Shown piece by piece: positions 42,030-52,806 of a stretch of 64,000 bases of DNA. The notes under the pieces are model-generated. The model had not been told where the DNA came from, ran no database searches, and saw nothing but the letters and a program-made list of their open reading frames with translations. Origin of the DNA: Sva-07 sp963774765. GTDB lineage: Bacteria; Actinomycetota; Acidimicrobiia; Acidimicrobiales; Ilumatobacteraceae. The stretch spans positions 1 through 64,000 of the forward strand of contig CAVZGP010000023.1 of the NCBI GenBank assembly GCA_963774765.1, written 5' to 3'. The translations under genes and the position numbers were made by a program. How positions within the stretch are numbered: position 1 is the first letter of the stretch; each line of letters opens with the position of its first letter.

Positions 42030-43115
42030 ATGCTGATTGATGGTACACCGTTCCCGCATCAGGGTCCGCTGGCGCCAGATCGGGTCGGTGGGCGTGCCGA
42101 GTTGATTGCCGACCTGGTCGAGCGGGTGACAGCGAGGCGGATGACGGCACTGCTCGGGCCGCGGCGCTTCGGCAAGACCAGCGTGCTCGGAGCCGTCGCC
42201 GCGCGGCTCGAGGACGCCGGCACCTCGGTGGTGCATCTCGATCTCTACGAGACGCGTTCGAGCGCGGATCTCGTCGTGCGCCTCGATCGGGCACTCGCTG
42301 CAAGCCAGGGCCACGTCGGCTCACGGTTGGCGTCGTTGGCGGTGGGGAGTTCGATCAATCTCGGCGTGCTGAAGTTGGAGTTCGCGAGGCCGCCGGCGCA
42401 GCGGCCCGACGCCGACGCCTCGCTCGATCTGTTGCTCGATCTCCTCGTCGAGGCGGCGGCCGCGGAGCCGACGTTGTTGGTGATCGACGAGTTCACGGGG
42501 ATCAACGGCGTCAACGGCGCCGCCGGTCTGCTGCGCACCAAGCTGCAGCATCACGTGCAGGAGATCGGGGTGCTGTTCGCCGGATCCGAACCGTCCGCGA
42601 TGGCGGCGATGTTCACCGAGCAATCACAGCCGTTCTACGCCCAGGCCGACATCATCGAGATCCAGCCGTTCACGTTGAGCGAACTCGCCGACGTCATCGG
42701 TGACGGCTTCGCCAGCACCGACCGGCGCAGCGGCGGCCTGGCGGGTCTCGTGCACCACGCCACCGGTGGCCATCCCCACCGGGCGATGCAACTCGCGGAT
42801 GCCGCGTGGCTGCGCACCGATCCTGGCGGTTCCGGCGAGGTGGCGTGGGGTGACGCGCTCGAGGCCGTGCGACGCGGCATCGCTCCCGGCCTCGAGGTGT
42901 TGTTCAGCACGTTCGGCAACGCCGACCAGGTGGTGCTTCGAGCCCTCGCGACGGGCCGACCGCTCTTCGGCGGCACGTTGGAGCTGTTCGCCACGTCGTC
43001 CGGCGCTGTCCAATCCGCCCGTGATCGCCTCATCGGCAACGGCACCCTCACCCGCGACCTCGCCATCGTCGACCCGCTACTGGCCGATTGGATCCGCACG
43101 ACGCTGCCGCTGTAG
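42030..43115 (+). CDS. P-loop ATPase of the archaeal-ATPase/STAND type
   Basis: 361 residues. An N-terminal FVGR-like box (VGGRAELIADLVERV) leads to Walker A LLGPRRFGKTSVLGAV at about residues 42-57 and Walker B TLLVIDEFTGI at about 149-159. A sensor-like VLFAGSEPSAMAAMF follows. The remainder is helical, ending in a winged-helix-like region (VLRALATGRPLFGG...). Similar proteins have an orphan-ATPase architecture and often unknown function; some accompany toxin-antitoxin or defence genes, but no partner is visible here. It is divergent from the ribosomal operon. Confidence 0.8.
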   Translation: MLIDGTPFPHQGPLAPDRVGGRAELIADLVERVTARRMTALLGPRRFGKTSVLGAVAARLEDAGTSVVHLDLYETRSSADLVVRLDRALAASQGHVGSRLASLAVGSSINLGVLKLEFARPPAQRPDADASLDLLLDLLVEAAAAEPTLLVIDEFTGINGVNGAAGLLRTKLQHHVQEIGVLFAGSEPSAMAAMFTEQSQPFYAQADIIEIQPFTLSELADVIGDGFASTDRRSGGLAGLVHHATGGHPHRAMQLADAAWLRTDPGGSGEVAWGDALEAVRRGIAPGLEVLFSTFGNADQVVLRALATGRPLFGGTLELFATSSGAVQSARDRLIGNGTLTRDLAIVDPLLADWIRTTLPL

Positions 43116-43196
43116 ACGCCAGATTCCGGCGATCTCGAAGGCACGGTCATCGGCGGCGTCGGGTGACGCGAGCAACTGGTGATCGTTTGTCAACAT

Positions 43197-43916
43197 CTAT
43201 CGAATATTCGTACGCTCCGCGATCGACGCCGCGAGGGGCTCAGCGGAACGTTGGGCTCTGCCGCTGAAGGCGATCGCGACGACTCCGAACCACGCCCATC
43301 CGACCGCGAGGCCGGTGACGACGTCGGTCACCCAGTGCACTCCGAGCAGCGCACGGCTGGACGCGACCAGACAGGCGATCGCAACCGCTGCTGCGTACAG
43401 CCAGGGCCGCGCTCGCCGCGGCATCCACCCTCCGACGACGAACGAGATGGCGAGCCAACACGCGGCGGCCGACGCCGAATGCCCGGACGGAAACGACGAG
43501 CCGGCCGCCTCGACGAGGTGTTCGACCGGGGGGCGCTCTCGCATGATCAGCCGCTTCAGCGTTTTGTTGAGCAGCACGATGCCGATGCCGACCGTCGCCA
43601 GGAACCACGCTGCGGTCCAGGTGTGTCGGCGACGCCAGTCGATGACGGCGACGGTCGACATGGTCGGTATCAGCACCCAGCCCGAGCCGAGGTACGTCAC
43701 CACCTTCATGAGCGACGCACCGAAGGACCCTGTGTGCGACGGGCCCCAACCCGCGACCAAATCGTCCCAACGGGCGAGGCCGCTGTCGGTGTCGATCGTC
43801 GAGAAGACCCACCCGACGAACAGCGCCGCAGCGAGGATCACACCGAACGCCGCCGCGATGGCCATGGCGCCCGCGAGGCGACGTTCGGTGTCGTCGACCG
43901 TGTTGCTGGCCGTCAT
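43197..43916 (-). CDS. PAP2-family membrane phosphatase
   Basis: 239 residues with about six transmembrane helices. The three phosphatase motifs are present: KRLIMRERPP (about 122-131), SSFPSGHSASA (about 142-152) and SRALLGVHWVTDVVTG (about 189-204), carrying the catalytic His residues. It probably dephosphorylates a lipid phosphate such as undecaprenyl pyrophosphate or phosphatidate; which one cannot be told. It starts right after the hydrolase stop (4 bases), so the pair is cotranscribed. Confidence 0.9.
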   Translation of the reverse strand: MTASNTVDDTERRLAGAMAIAAAFGVILAAALFVGWVFSTIDTDSGLARWDDLVAGWGPSHTGSFGASLMKVVTYLGSGWVLIPTMSTVAVIDWRRRHTWTAAWFLATVGIGIVLLNKTLKRLIMRERPPVEHLVEAAGSSFPSGHSASAAACWLAISFVVGGWMPRRARPWLYAAAVAIACLVASSRALLGVHWVTDVVTGLAVGWAWFGVVAIAFSGRAQRSAEPLAASIAERTNIR

Positions 43917-43920
43917 GGGC

Positions 43921-45120
43921 CTACGGGAAACGAGCCGACAACCACTCGGCCACCCGCGCCATCGCTTCGGGGCGGTGACCTTCGAGATAGTGGGGGGCGC
44001 CCTTCATCTCGAGGTAGGTGACGTCGTCGGCGCCGGCAGCGTCGACGATCTCCTTCGCCTGCCACACCCTGATCTCGGTGTCGGCGGTCGGATGCACCAG
44101 CAGTGTCGGCACGGTGACCTGAGGCATCGTGTCGGCGAGTTTGGCGCCGCTCGACAGACCGGACCACGTGCTCAGCCAACCCCGGGCGGTCATCGTGCGG
44201 GCGAGACCGCCCCGGCCGTAGTTCGCGTCGAACGGGTCGGGAAACGCGAACAACGACCCCATCGGTCGGTCGTCCGGATCGATCGTCAGGTCGAGGTATG
44301 CCGGATCCGCGAGCGTGCGGTAAATCGTGAGGTACCTGGTGAACACCGCTCGGCGGCGCAGTTCGCGCCATCGCACCGGATCGGCATCCTTGTCGACGCT
44401 GCGCAACTCGGGCACCACCTCGGCGGCCTCGACGATCGACGCCTTCGCGATCGCGTCGATGCGCTCCACCCTGGCCCGCTGCGCCGCCCGGTACCGCTCG
44501 ACCCATGCCGGGTCGTAGCTGCACGGTTCTGGCCACGGCCGCCACCCGTTGTCGGGGTGGTACATGTCGAGTTCGGGCACCGTCGAGAACGGGTCGTGTT
44601 CGTCGGCGACCGACGGATCGATGACCTGCAGCATGAACACACCCTCACCCGGATGTGCCGCCATGCCGATCCATCCGTCGCCGATGCCGAGTTCGGCGTT
44701 GGCCATCGCCATGAGCGACCCGCCACCGGAGTTGCCGAGCAGCACGACCGCCTCCGCACCGCGCCGGATCATCTCGTCGTGCGCGGTCTTCACGTCGGTG
44801 ATGCACGATTCGTGGAGACAATCGGTGTCGTTGTTCATGTAGCGCGTGCCGAACCCGAGAACCGCGTGACCGGCGGCGGCAAGCAGCGGGCAGGCATAGT
44901 GCACGCTGAAATCGCCGCGGGGATGCGAGAGGATGACGGCGGTCTTCCACGCGGTGCCGATCGGCGGCGTCCACAGGATTCCCCGCACGAGCGCGCCGTC
45001 GGGGGACACGAGTCGAACAGGTTCGCGCTGGACCGCTACTCCTGGGTCGTCCTGCGGGAGCGGCCAGTATCCGAGACCGAACGGTCGAGCAGCGCCGAGC
45101 ATCGCGTCGAGTGCTTCCAT
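43921..45120 (-). CDS. Alpha/beta hydrolase
   Basis: About 399 residues. The fold is indicated by the nucleophile elbow VVLLGNSGGGSLMAMANAEL (GxSxG), a VPTLLVHPTADTEIRVWQAK strand with the acid residue, and a late His in GAPHYLEGHRP. A central lid region (about 200-300) is long. Actinobacterial relatives are annotated only as hydrolases; the substrate is unknown. ATG at 45120 (MEALDAML) follows TACGGT by 6 bases, the leaderless pattern, so I prefer it over 45144. Confidence 0.78.
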   Translation of the reverse strand: MEALDAMLGAARPFGLGYWPLPQDDPGVAVQREPVRLVSPDGALVRGILWTPPIGTAWKTAVILSHPRGDFSVHYACPLLAAAGHAVLGFGTRYMNNDTDCLHESCITDVKTAHDEMIRRGAEAVVLLGNSGGGSLMAMANAELGIGDGWIGMAAHPGEGVFMLQVIDPSVADEHDPFSTVPELDMYHPDNGWRPWPEPCSYDPAWVERYRAAQRARVERIDAIAKASIVEAAEVVPELRSVDKDADPVRWRELRRRAVFTRYLTIYRTLADPAYLDLTIDPDDRPMGSLFAFPDPFDANYGRGGLARTMTARGWLSTWSGLSSGAKLADTMPQVTVPTLLVHPTADTEIRVWQAKEIVDAAGADDVTYLEMKGAPHYLEGHRPEAMARVAEWLSARFP

Positions 45121-45161
45121 GATGGCACCGTACGCGACCGCCACCCCGAAAGCCCCTCCAG

Positions 45162-45201
45162 CGATGAGCCAATCGACCGCATACGGACACTTCGCTCATC
45201 G
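45162..45201 (+). repeat. 40-bp palindromic repeat, single copy
   Basis: Starts CGATGAGCCAATCGACCGC and ends CACTTCGCTCATCG. It occupies most of the 106 bases between the htrA-like stop and the hydrolase start. Its core is the most divergent of the eight copies, but the 11-base outer arms are conserved. Confidence 0.85.
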
Positions 45202-45226
45202 CATGCCGGAGCGGCGACGAGGATCC

Positions 45227-46387
45227 TCAGTCGGCGGGTCGTTCGACGAGCGTCACGGTGATCTCGATGGGCTCGCCATCGCGCAGCAGCGTCAACGTCG
45301 TCGAGTCGCCGGGTGCGAGATCGCGAATCGCCGCGATGAGACCCGTCGCGCCGTCGATCGCCGCGCCATCGGCCGCCACGACCAGGTCATCGGCCTCGAT
45401 GCCGGCGTCGGCCGCGGGGGTGTCGTCCCGCACCGCCGTGATGACGGCGCCCTGGCCGCCGTCGCGCCGTTCGCCGAGTTCCACCCCGAGGTAGCCCTCG
45501 GTGCGGGGGTCGCCGCCTGATTGGACGCGCAACGCTTCGATCACCGGCAGCGCCTCACCTGCGCTGATCGCGAACCCGACATTCGTCGCCGCCGACGTCG
45601 CCGTGTCGCGGGCGACTGCAGTGTTGATGCCGACGACCTCGCCTCGGGCATTCACGAGCGGCCCGCCGGAGTTGCCCGACGAGATGGCGGCATCTGTCTG
45701 GATCAGCCCGTCGAGGAAGGCACCGTCAGTTCCGATGGTGCGGTCGAGCGCCGAGACGATTCCGAGGGTCACAGACGGGTCACCGTCGAGGCCGAGCGCG
45801 AATCCGATCGCGACGACTTCGTCACCGATGCGGACGCTGTCGGGATCGGCGAAGACGGCGGCATCGAAGTCGTCGCCGCTCATCCGCAGCAACGCGAGGT
45901 CGTTGCCCACGTCGGATGCCAACAGTCGCGCCTCGCGCGGCTCAGTCTCGCCGGCGAGCCGTACACGGATCTCGGTGGCGCCGTCGACGACGTGGGCATT
46001 GGTGAGGATCTCACCGTCGGACGACACGATCACGCCGGTTCCGGTCGACTGGCCCTGCCCGAACTCGTTGTCGACGTCGGCGCTGATCGTGACGACGGAG
46101 GCGGCCATGTGGTCGATCACCTGGGCCACGTCGAGTCGGCCCTCGATCGGCCCGCTCGGGTCGGACACGTTGATCGGTTCGTCGCTCGCACTCTTGGGTG
46201 GCGAGTCGATCCAGTCCGAGAGTTGATTGCCGACCAGCGCACCGCCCAGCGCTGCGGTCCATGCCACCACGCCGACGACGGCGACGATCGCCCAGTTCCG
46301 TTGCGTGCGCGCCCGGGACTCGCGGCGCGGCGCGGGCGCCGGCAGGCCCGGGCTGACGCCGGGAGCCGGTGGCGGCAACGAAGTCAT
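45227..46387 (-). CDS. HtrA/DegP-like membrane-anchored serine protease with PDZ domain
   Basis: 386 residues. A cytosolic Pro-rich head is followed by one transmembrane segment (about 32-53), so the protease faces outward. The trypsin-like domain has the catalytic triad His132 in TNAHVVDG, Asp163 in GNDLALL and Ser240 in ISSGNSGGPLVN. A PDZ domain spans about 295-380 (YLGVELGER, ADAGIEADDLVVAADG). It probably degrades or chaperones misfolded envelope proteins. It sits between the rpsJ terminator hairpin and the hydrolase gene. Confidence 0.9.
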   Translation of the reverse strand: MTSLPPPAPGVSPGLPAPAPRRESRARTQRNWAIVAVVGVVAWTAALGGALVGNQLSDWIDSPPKSASDEPINVSDPSGPIEGRLDVAQVIDHMAASVVTISADVDNEFGQGQSTGTGVIVSSDGEILTNAHVVDGATEIRVRLAGETEPREARLLASDVGNDLALLRMSGDDFDAAVFADPDSVRIGDEVVAIGFALGLDGDPSVTLGIVSALDRTIGTDGAFLDGLIQTDAAISSGNSGGPLVNARGEVVGINTAVARDTATSAATNVGFAISAGEALPVIEALRVQSGGDPRTEGYLGVELGERRDGGQGAVITAVRDDTPAADAGIEADDLVVAADGAAIDGATGLIAAIRDLAPGDSTTLTLLRDGEPIEITVTLVERPAD

Positions 46388-46460
46388 GGAGCCTGTCTAC
46401 CTGCAAACGAGAACAGCGACCCCGTTCAGGGCCGCTCTTCTCACCTCGTTCACAACACAC

Positions 46461-46493
46461 GATTTCACCAGGGGTCAGACCCCTGGTGAAATC
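46461..46493 (-). terminator. GGGGTCAGACCCC palindrome overlapping the rpsJ stop
   Basis: Arms GATTTCACCAGGGGTC and its exact complement surround a single central base, a 33-base near-perfect palindrome. The rpsJ TGA (46492-46494) shares its last bases. It would form a very stable hairpin right at the end of the rpsJ message, though it lacks a T-run. The same GGGGTCAGACCCC core occurs twice between rpoB and rpoC. Confidence 0.7.
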
Positions 46494-46806
46494 AGCCGTT
46501 CTGGATCTTGATCTCGATGTCGACACCAGCGGGCAGTTCGATGCGCTGCAGGCTGTCGATGGTCTTGCCGTTCGGGTTCACGATGTCGATGAGGCGCTTG
46601 TGCACCCGCATCTCGAAGTGCTCGCGGCTGTCCTTGTCGACGTGCGGACCACGGATGACCGTGTAGCGGTGCTTGTCGGTGGGCAGCGGGATCGGGCCAC
46701 GCACGGTGGCGTCGGTCCGGGTGACCGTCTCGACGATCTTCTTCGTCGACTGGTCGATGATCTCGTGATCGAACGCCTTCAGGCGGATTCTGATGCTCTG
46801 TGCCAT
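46492..46806 (-). CDS. rpsJ: Small ribosomal subunit protein uS10
   Basis: 104 residues, MAQSIRIRLKAFDHEIIDQS then TGATVRGPIPLP-like TDATVRGPIPLPTDKHRYTV and HVDKDSREHFEMRVHKRLID. It also serves as NusE in antitermination. It follows tuf by 18 bases and is cut off from the rest of the S10 operon. Confidence 0.97.
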   Translation of the reverse strand: MAQSIRIRLKAFDHEIIDQSTKKIVETVTRTDATVRGPIPLPTDKHRYTVIRGPHVDKDSREHFEMRVHKRLIDIVNPNGKTIDSLQRIELPAGVDIEIKIQNG

Positions 46807-46824
46807 GTCAGTCAGCTCTCTCGG

Positions 46825-48009
<1,185 letters not shown>

Positions 48010-48092
48010 GATGCGTGCGACTCCAATGTCGTTTCTTGCTTGTCAGATGTGGGTTGTCAAAGAACTGCTGTGCGATTCGAGAACCTCGGCGA

Positions 48093-50201
<2,109 letters not shown>

Positions 50202-50386
50202 GCTCTACTACTTCACTTCCGTGTCAAAGGGCGACGTGGGGTCCGCAATCAGTCTGCTGACAGCGCGGTGACGTGATGCGCACTCCGGCGCAGGCACGGG
50301 CATCGAGTGTACCGGTCGGCAGGCCGCCCCCACCACGACGTGACGGGTGTTTCGATCGGGCGGACCGAACGGAGCTGACGACGGCG

Positions 50387-50911
50387 TCAGCAGTTGGCAA
50401 CGACCTCGCCATCGACGGCCTCGTTCGAGATGTCGCCGCCTTCGAGGAAGCTTCCGGTCCCGCGGATCGTGGATCCGTCCAGCGAGAGTTCGACCTCCGA
50501 CCCGAACATCGAGTTGGCCTCCCAGAGCGTCTCGTAGTCTCCGTCGTACACGGAGATCGAGGCAACCCCGGTGATCGTGCCTTCGTCGCCGAACTGGGTG
50601 ATGTCGAGTCCTGGATCGTCGTACGACGTCACAGTGAACAAGATCTCCGAACCCGCTGCCATCTGCGGTTCGAGCGCGGACAACACCGAAGCGAACTCGA
50701 TGGTTTCGCCGTTCGCGAGCGTCAGGGTTGCTCCACCACCTTCGCTCGCTGGCGGGGCCTCCGTCTCGGCGTTCGACGCACTGGGCGCCGCCTCGGCGTT
50801 CGATCCACTGGGGGCCGCCTCGGACTCAGCCGAGGGGTCTCCGTCGCTTCCACATGCGCCAGCAGCCAGGATCATCGGGACGAGGATCAGCATTCGCGTT
50901 GTTGTAGCCAT
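50387..50911 (-). CDS. Putative secreted lipoprotein, unknown function
   Basis: 174 residues. The signal MATTTRMLILVPMILAAGAC ends in a lipobox (LAAGAC), so it should be lipid-anchored. A Ser/Ala/Glu-rich linker with a near-repeat (SEAAPSGSNAEAAPSASNAE) spans about residues 25-60. The folded part (about 65-174) shows LTLANGETIEFASVLSALEP, SGSEILF-like AGSEILFTVTSYDD and VELSLDGSTIRGTGSFLEGG, suggesting a beta-rich domain that I do not recognise. It starts 82 bases after the CBS gene. A 7-bp hairpin at 50374-50391 spans its stop codon. Confidence 0.75.
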   Translation of the reverse strand: MATTTRMLILVPMILAAGACGSDGDPSAESEAAPSGSNAEAAPSASNAETEAPPASEGGGATLTLANGETIEFASVLSALEPQMAAGSEILFTVTSYDDPGLDITQFGDEGTITGVASISVYDGDYETLWEANSMFGSEVELSLDGSTIRGTGSFLEGGDISNEAVDGEVVANC

Positions 50912-50993
50912 GGCCACCAGGGTCGCACACCTCGCCAACAACCTGGGGCCACCGACGACGGACACGGTGCCGGGCGCCGAGGGGACGGCGTCG

Positions 50994-51428
50994 TCAGCGG
51001 GCCTGGATGTAGTCGTGGAGTTGGTCGTTCTCGTGTTCGAGTTGACCGACTCGGGCCTTGACCACGTCGCCGATCGAGATGATCCCATCCAGCTTTCCGG
51101 TGTCGTCGACGACGGGGAGGTGTCGGATGCGGCCATCGGTCATCATGCTCATCAGCCGATCGACGGTGTCGTCGCCGCGGCATGTCGTGACCGAGGTCGA
51201 CATCGCGGACGACACCTGATGGCCGAGGGTCGACGCGCCGTGGGCGGCCAGCGCTCGAACGACGTCACGTTCGGAGATGATTCCGTCGATCGTTCGACCG
51301 TCGCGGCTCACCACGAGCGCGCCGACGCCATGGTCGCGGAGTGACGCGGTGGCGTCGGCGAGCGATGCGTCGGGCGCGATCGTCGCGACCGCCGATCCTT
51401 TGACCTTCAAGACGTTGTGGACGTGCAT
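50994..51428 (-). CDS. Two-CBS-domain protein
   Basis: 144 residues forming one Bateman module. CBS1 spans about 15-70 (ATIAPDASLADATASLRDHG, DGIISERDVVRALAAHG) and CBS2 about 80-130 (VTTCRGDDTVDRLMSMMTDG, GKLDGIISIGDVVKARV). A short helical end (LEHENDQLHDYIQA) follows. Such proteins bind adenine nucleotides and may regulate a partner. A good GGGAGGGG lies 6 bases before the ATG at 51428, so the upstream frame is not used. It is separated from rpsG by a terminator. Confidence 0.88.
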   Translation of the reverse strand: MHVHNVLKVKGSAVATIAPDASLADATASLRDHGVGALVVSRDGRTIDGIISERDVVRALAAHGASTLGHQVSSAMSTSVTTCRGDDTVDRLMSMMTDGRIRHLPVVDDTGKLDGIISIGDVVKARVGQLEHENDQLHDYIQAR

Positions 51429-51538
51429 CGAGTTCCCCTCCCGATCCGGTGACCGTCGAGCGGTCAGGTTGCTGTCCTCCCCGAGGTGGCCAGCGTAGTG
51501 CATTCGCGCGGCGTGCGAATTCGGGGCGGTGGAAAACG

Positions 51539-51570
51539 ACGGAACCCGGAGCCTGAGCCCCGGGTTCCGT
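51539..51570 (-). terminator. Intrinsic terminator of rpsL-rpsG
   Basis: Arms ACGGAACCCGG and CCGGGTTCCGT are followed on the minus strand by CGTTTTCC. A strong stem plus a T-run, 36 bases past the rpsG stop, marks the end of this short operon and separates it from CBS and fusA. Confidence 0.8.
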
Positions 51571-51605
51571 GCGAATCGTGGATCACCGACGGCGTCGGCG
51601 AGGGT

Positions 51606-52082
51606 TCACCAGCGGTAGTGGGCGAACGCCTTGTTCGAGTCGGCCATCTTCTGGATGTCGTCGCGCTTCTTCATCGCGGCGCCCAGACCATTGGCGGCGT
51701 CCATCAGTTCGTTGGCGAGGCACTCGGCCATCGTCTTCTCACGACGGGCACGGGCGTAGTCGACGACCCAGCGGATCGCCAGCGTGGTCGCACGGCGCGG
51801 ACGAACCTCGACCGGCACCTGGTACGTGGCACCACCGACGCGGCGGCTGCGCACCTCGAGGGGCGGCTTGACGTTCTCGATGGCTCGCTTGACGGTGTCG
51901 ATCGCCATGTCGTCGCCGTCGAGGCGGGACTGGATGATCTCCATGGCGTCATAGACGATCTTCTCGGCCACGGTGCGCTTGCCGTGCAGCATCACCTTGT
52001 TGGTGATCTGAGTGACGAGCTGCGACTTGTGGATGGGATCCGCGACGAGTTCGCGGCGGGGAGCAGGACCTTTACGTGGCAT
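51606..52082 (-). CDS. rpsG: Small ribosomal subunit protein uS7
   Basis: 158 residues, MPRKGPAPRRELVADPIHKS, VMLHGKRTVAEKIVYDAMEI, VGGATYQVPVEVRPRRATTL and AMKKRDDIQKMADSNKAFAH. Organises the 30S head. 6 bases after rpsL. Confidence 0.97.
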   Translation of the reverse strand: MPRKGPAPRRELVADPIHKSQLVTQITNKVMLHGKRTVAEKIVYDAMEIIQSRLDGDDMAIDTVKRAIENVKPPLEVRSRRVGGATYQVPVEVRPRRATTLAIRWVVDYARARREKTMAECLANELMDAANGLGAAMKKRDDIQKMADSNKAFAHYRW

Positions 52083-52088
52083 CTCGGG

Positions 52089-52460
52089 TCACTTCTCCTT
52101 CTTGGCGCCGTAACGACTGCGCGACTGCTTGCGGTTCTTCACGCCGACGGCGTCGAGTGCGCCGCGGATGATCTTGTAGCGCACACCGGGGAGGTCGCGG
52201 ACACGACCGCCACGCACGAGCACGATCGAGTGCTCCTGCAGGTTGTGGCCCTCGCCGGGGATGTAGGCGGTGACCTCGATGCCCGAGTTCAGGCGAACAC
52301 GGGCCACCTTGCGCAGCGCCGAGTTCGGCTTCTTCGGGGTGGTGGTGTACACGCGAGTGCAGACACCGCGACGCTGGGGTGAACCCTTGAGCGCCGGCGT
52401 CTTGCTCTTGGTGACTTTCGAGCTACGTCCCTGACGGACGAGCTGTTGGATGGTTGGCAC
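52089..52460 (-). CDS. rpsL: Small ribosomal subunit protein uS12 with Arg at position 88
   Basis: 123 residues, MPTIQQLVRQGRSSKVTKSK, then RRGVCTRVYTTTPKKPNSAL and PGEGHNLQEHSIVLVRGGRV. Numbering is collinear with M. tuberculosis S12. Lys43 is conserved (TTTPKKPNS), but position 88 is Arg (RGGRVRDLPGVRY, codon CGC) where most bacteria have Lys. S12 forms part of the decoding centre and the streptomycin site. Operon head of rpsL-rpsG, with a likely leader of about 120 bases. Confidence 0.97.
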   Translation of the reverse strand: MPTIQQLVRQGRSSKVTKSKTPALKGSPQRRGVCTRVYTTTPKKPNSALRKVARVRLNSGIEVTAYIPGEGHNLQEHSIVLVRGGRVRDLPGVRYKIIRGALDAVGVKNRKQSRSRYGAKKEK

Positions 52461-52530
52461 TGATGAAACCTCGTTCGTTCAGGTCGTTTCGACGGCGAGC
52501 GCCACCGAAATGTGGTGAGTTGGGCTGATC

Positions 52531-52616
52531 GCGGGTTGCGACCCGCCCGCCGTACACCGGGAGTTCACCCGATGAGAGGACCCTGCAAGGCTACGGGCGC
52601 CCCACCGGTCGCGCAA
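52531..52616 (-). promoter_or_regulatory. Candidate promoter and leader hairpin of rpsL-rpsG
   Basis: On the minus strand, TTGCGC (52611-52616) and TAGCCT (52588-52593) are spaced 17 bases; both boxes are weaker than in the other ribosomal promoters. A GCGGGT/ACCCGC stem with a four-base loop (52531-52546) lies in the resulting leader. The whole gap 52461-52806 holds this, the 40-bp repeat pair and the start region of the divergent transporter. Confidence 0.4.
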
Positions 52617-52637
52617 CGCACCGGTCGCACACCGCTG

Positions 52638-52738
52638 CGATGAGCCAAACCGCCAGATACGGTCGGTTCGCTCATCGCGACCGGGACCGAACCTCCACCG
52701 ATGAGCCAAACCGCCAGATACGGTCGGTTCGCTCATCG
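52638..52738 (+). repeat. Paired 40-bp palindromic repeats upstream of rpsL
   Basis: Two identical copies, 52638-52677 and 52699-52738, start CGATGAGCCAAACCGCCAG and end TCGGTTCGCTCATCG. The period is 61 bases, with a 21-base linker. They lie in the divergent space between rpsL and the AspT-type transporter, about 70 bases upstream of the latter. Confidence 0.92.
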
Positions 52739-52806
52739 CGGACACGCAACCGACTGTTCAGGTGCGCGGCGAGCCGACGTGACCGGAGGGTGGTAGAACC
52801 GCAGCC

